Below, piece by piece: positions 6,606-7,324 of a stretch of 7,324 nucleotides of DNA. Position 1 is the first letter of the stretch; each line of letters starts with the position of its first letter. A program made the position numbers and the translations under genes. Below the pieces are notes generated by a model that was not told the DNA's origin, did no database searches, and saw nothing but the letters and a program-made list of their open reading frames with translations. This stretch comes from JAGOBX01 sp017999075 [NCBI: Candidatus Babelota bacterium]. GTDB lineage: Bacteria > JAGOBX01. The stretch is taken from NCBI GenBank assembly GCA_017999075.1, contig JAGOBX010000169.1:1-7324 (forward strand), given 5' to 3'.

Positions 6606-6621
6606 TTTTTTAATTAAAAAA
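6606..6621. repeat. 16-bp AT-only perfect palindrome in the gap before the TIM-barrel gene
   Basis: Six T, AATT and six A form a perfect palindrome two bases upstream of the ATG at 6603, within the 26-bp gap after the previous stop. It occupies the place of a ribosome-binding site. It contains no G or C, so a stable hairpin is unlikely and chance is a fair explanation. Confidence 0.3.
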
Positions 6622-6629
6622 GTTTAATA

Positions 6630-7324
6630 TTATTCTTTTACTATATTTGATATATAAGATACTCCGATTATTGCATTTTCAAGTTTTGTATTGTCAAGCA
6701 AATGGCGCATATCTAAAAAATCTCCTTCTGCAAGGATTTTTTTTATTGTATCATCAATATAAATAGTTTTATCTACAGGAATATTTTTGAATACAACTCC
6801 GTGATTATGCAAGTATAATTTTTGATTCGCTTTGTTTGCAGGATGAACATAAGAAATTGAGTTTAATAAATTTTGATCAAAAAAGTTTAAATCTGAGGTT
6901 AAATCTACACCTATGCCGAAACTTATTATAGTTTCTTTATTGTATTTAGGTTCATTATTTAAATCAATCCATTCTGCAAGATTATCTCTATGCATAACCA
7001 TTTCTTTGTTTTTAGGTTCATTTTTTTTTAATGGAGATTTTTTTATTCCTGAACTGTATAACCCTGAAATTTCGCCGATTATTACAGCGCTTACAACGCC
7101 TTTGAAAATGTTGCGGTTTTTTTTGGCAAATTCAAAAATAAAAGAATATATATCGCTGATTGAAATACCATTTTGGTTTTTTGCGCCTGCAAAAAATACT
7201 TCGTTGAACGGTCCATTCAGCGCTACGTTAAATCCGGTATAAATCGTTATCTGTCCTGTATCTTTTGCAGGAATCAAAAAATCAGGGGTATCATTACCAT
7301 CTGTTGGAAGCCATACCATTGCTC
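6630..7324 (-). CDS. Unrecognised soluble protein, possibly cut at its N-terminus by the window edge
   Basis: I do not recognise this protein. From the first visible ATG at 7319 it has 229 residues, but the frame is open through the right edge (one more alanine codon is visible) and no ribosome site can be seen, so the true start may lie outside. It has no membrane segment or signal peptide. The make-up is alpha/beta: WLPTDGNDTPDFLIP (3-17), a glycine-rich GFNVALNGPF (29-38), strand-like VVSAVIIGEISG (75-86), a lysine-rich linker (92-106), ISFGIGVDL (132-140), LYLHNHGVVF (168-177) and a C-terminal helix-strand ending at 229. No catalytic motif is convincing. The TIM-barrel gene follows after 26 bp on the same strand, so co-transcription is likely, but this does not define a function. 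Confidence 0.7.
   Translation of the reverse strand, partial: AMVWLPTDGNDTPDFLIPAKDTGQITIYTGFNVALNGPFNEVFFAGAKNQNGISISDIYSFIFEFAKKNRNIFKGVVSAVIIGEISGLYSSGIKKSPLKKNEPKNKEMVMHRDNLAEWIDLNNEPKYNKETIISFGIGVDLTSDLNFFDQNLLNSISYVHPANKANQKLYLHNHGVVFKNIPVDKTIYIDDTIKKILAEGDFLDMRHLLDNTKLENAIIGVSYISNIVKE

Noticed and set aside
6913-7242. Plus-strand 109-codon open frame with hydrophobic stretches
   Set aside because: It is antisense to the unrecognised soluble protein gene; AT-rich coding DNA often leaves its complement open. No ribosome site and no known motif.

Overview
The window is AT-rich (roughly 30% GC by eye) and densely packed. All six genes lie on the minus strand, so transcription runs from the right edge to the left edge. 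In that order they are: an unrecognised soluble protein cut by the right edge; a TIM-barrel, glycoside-hydrolase-like protein; a Maf/DUF115-type protein (the family that attaches nonulosonic acids to flagellin); a small zinc-ribbon membrane protein; a large membrane protein with an embedded spermidine-synthase-fold domain; and a YfhO-like multi-pass GT-C glycosyltransferase cut by the left edge. No RNA genes, insertion sequences, CRISPR arrays or convincing terminators were seen, and no noncoding stretch exceeds 100 bases.

The layout suggests two transcription blocks. In block one (right half) the unknown gene, the TIM-barrel gene and the DUF115 gene are separated by 26 bp and then joined by a 4-bp ATGA overlap. 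The 88-bp gap after the DUF115 gene holds a good sigma-70-type promoter (TTGACA, 16-bp spacer, TATCAT) and the only well-placed Shine-Dalgarno-like sequence in the window. Block two starts there: the zinc-ribbon gene, 3 bp, the spermidine-synthase-like gene, then another ATGA overlap into the YfhO-like gene.

Functionally the two recognisable ends of the window concern glycosylation: DUF115/Maf proteins transfer sugars to flagellin in flagellated bacteria, and YfhO-type GT-C enzymes use lipid-linked sugars at the outer face of the membrane. A surface-glycan or glycoprotein locus is the most economical reading, but this is inference. No flagellin, sugar-nucleotide biosynthesis gene or lipid carrier gene is in the window.

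Four of the six genes carry an uninterrupted A11 or A12 tract on the coding strand, each encoding three lysines. The one at codons 16-19 of the Maf-like gene would switch the gene off after gain or loss of one base, which makes it a phase-variation candidate. In so AT-rich a sequence it may equally be compositional.

Taxonomy cannot be fixed from this sequence. AT-rich lineages with Maf-like genes and this kind of membrane spermidine-synthase-fold protein (spirochaetes, Elusimicrobiota and Omnitrophota relatives, some deltaproteobacteria) are plausible. Most starts lack a clear Shine-Dalgarno sequence.
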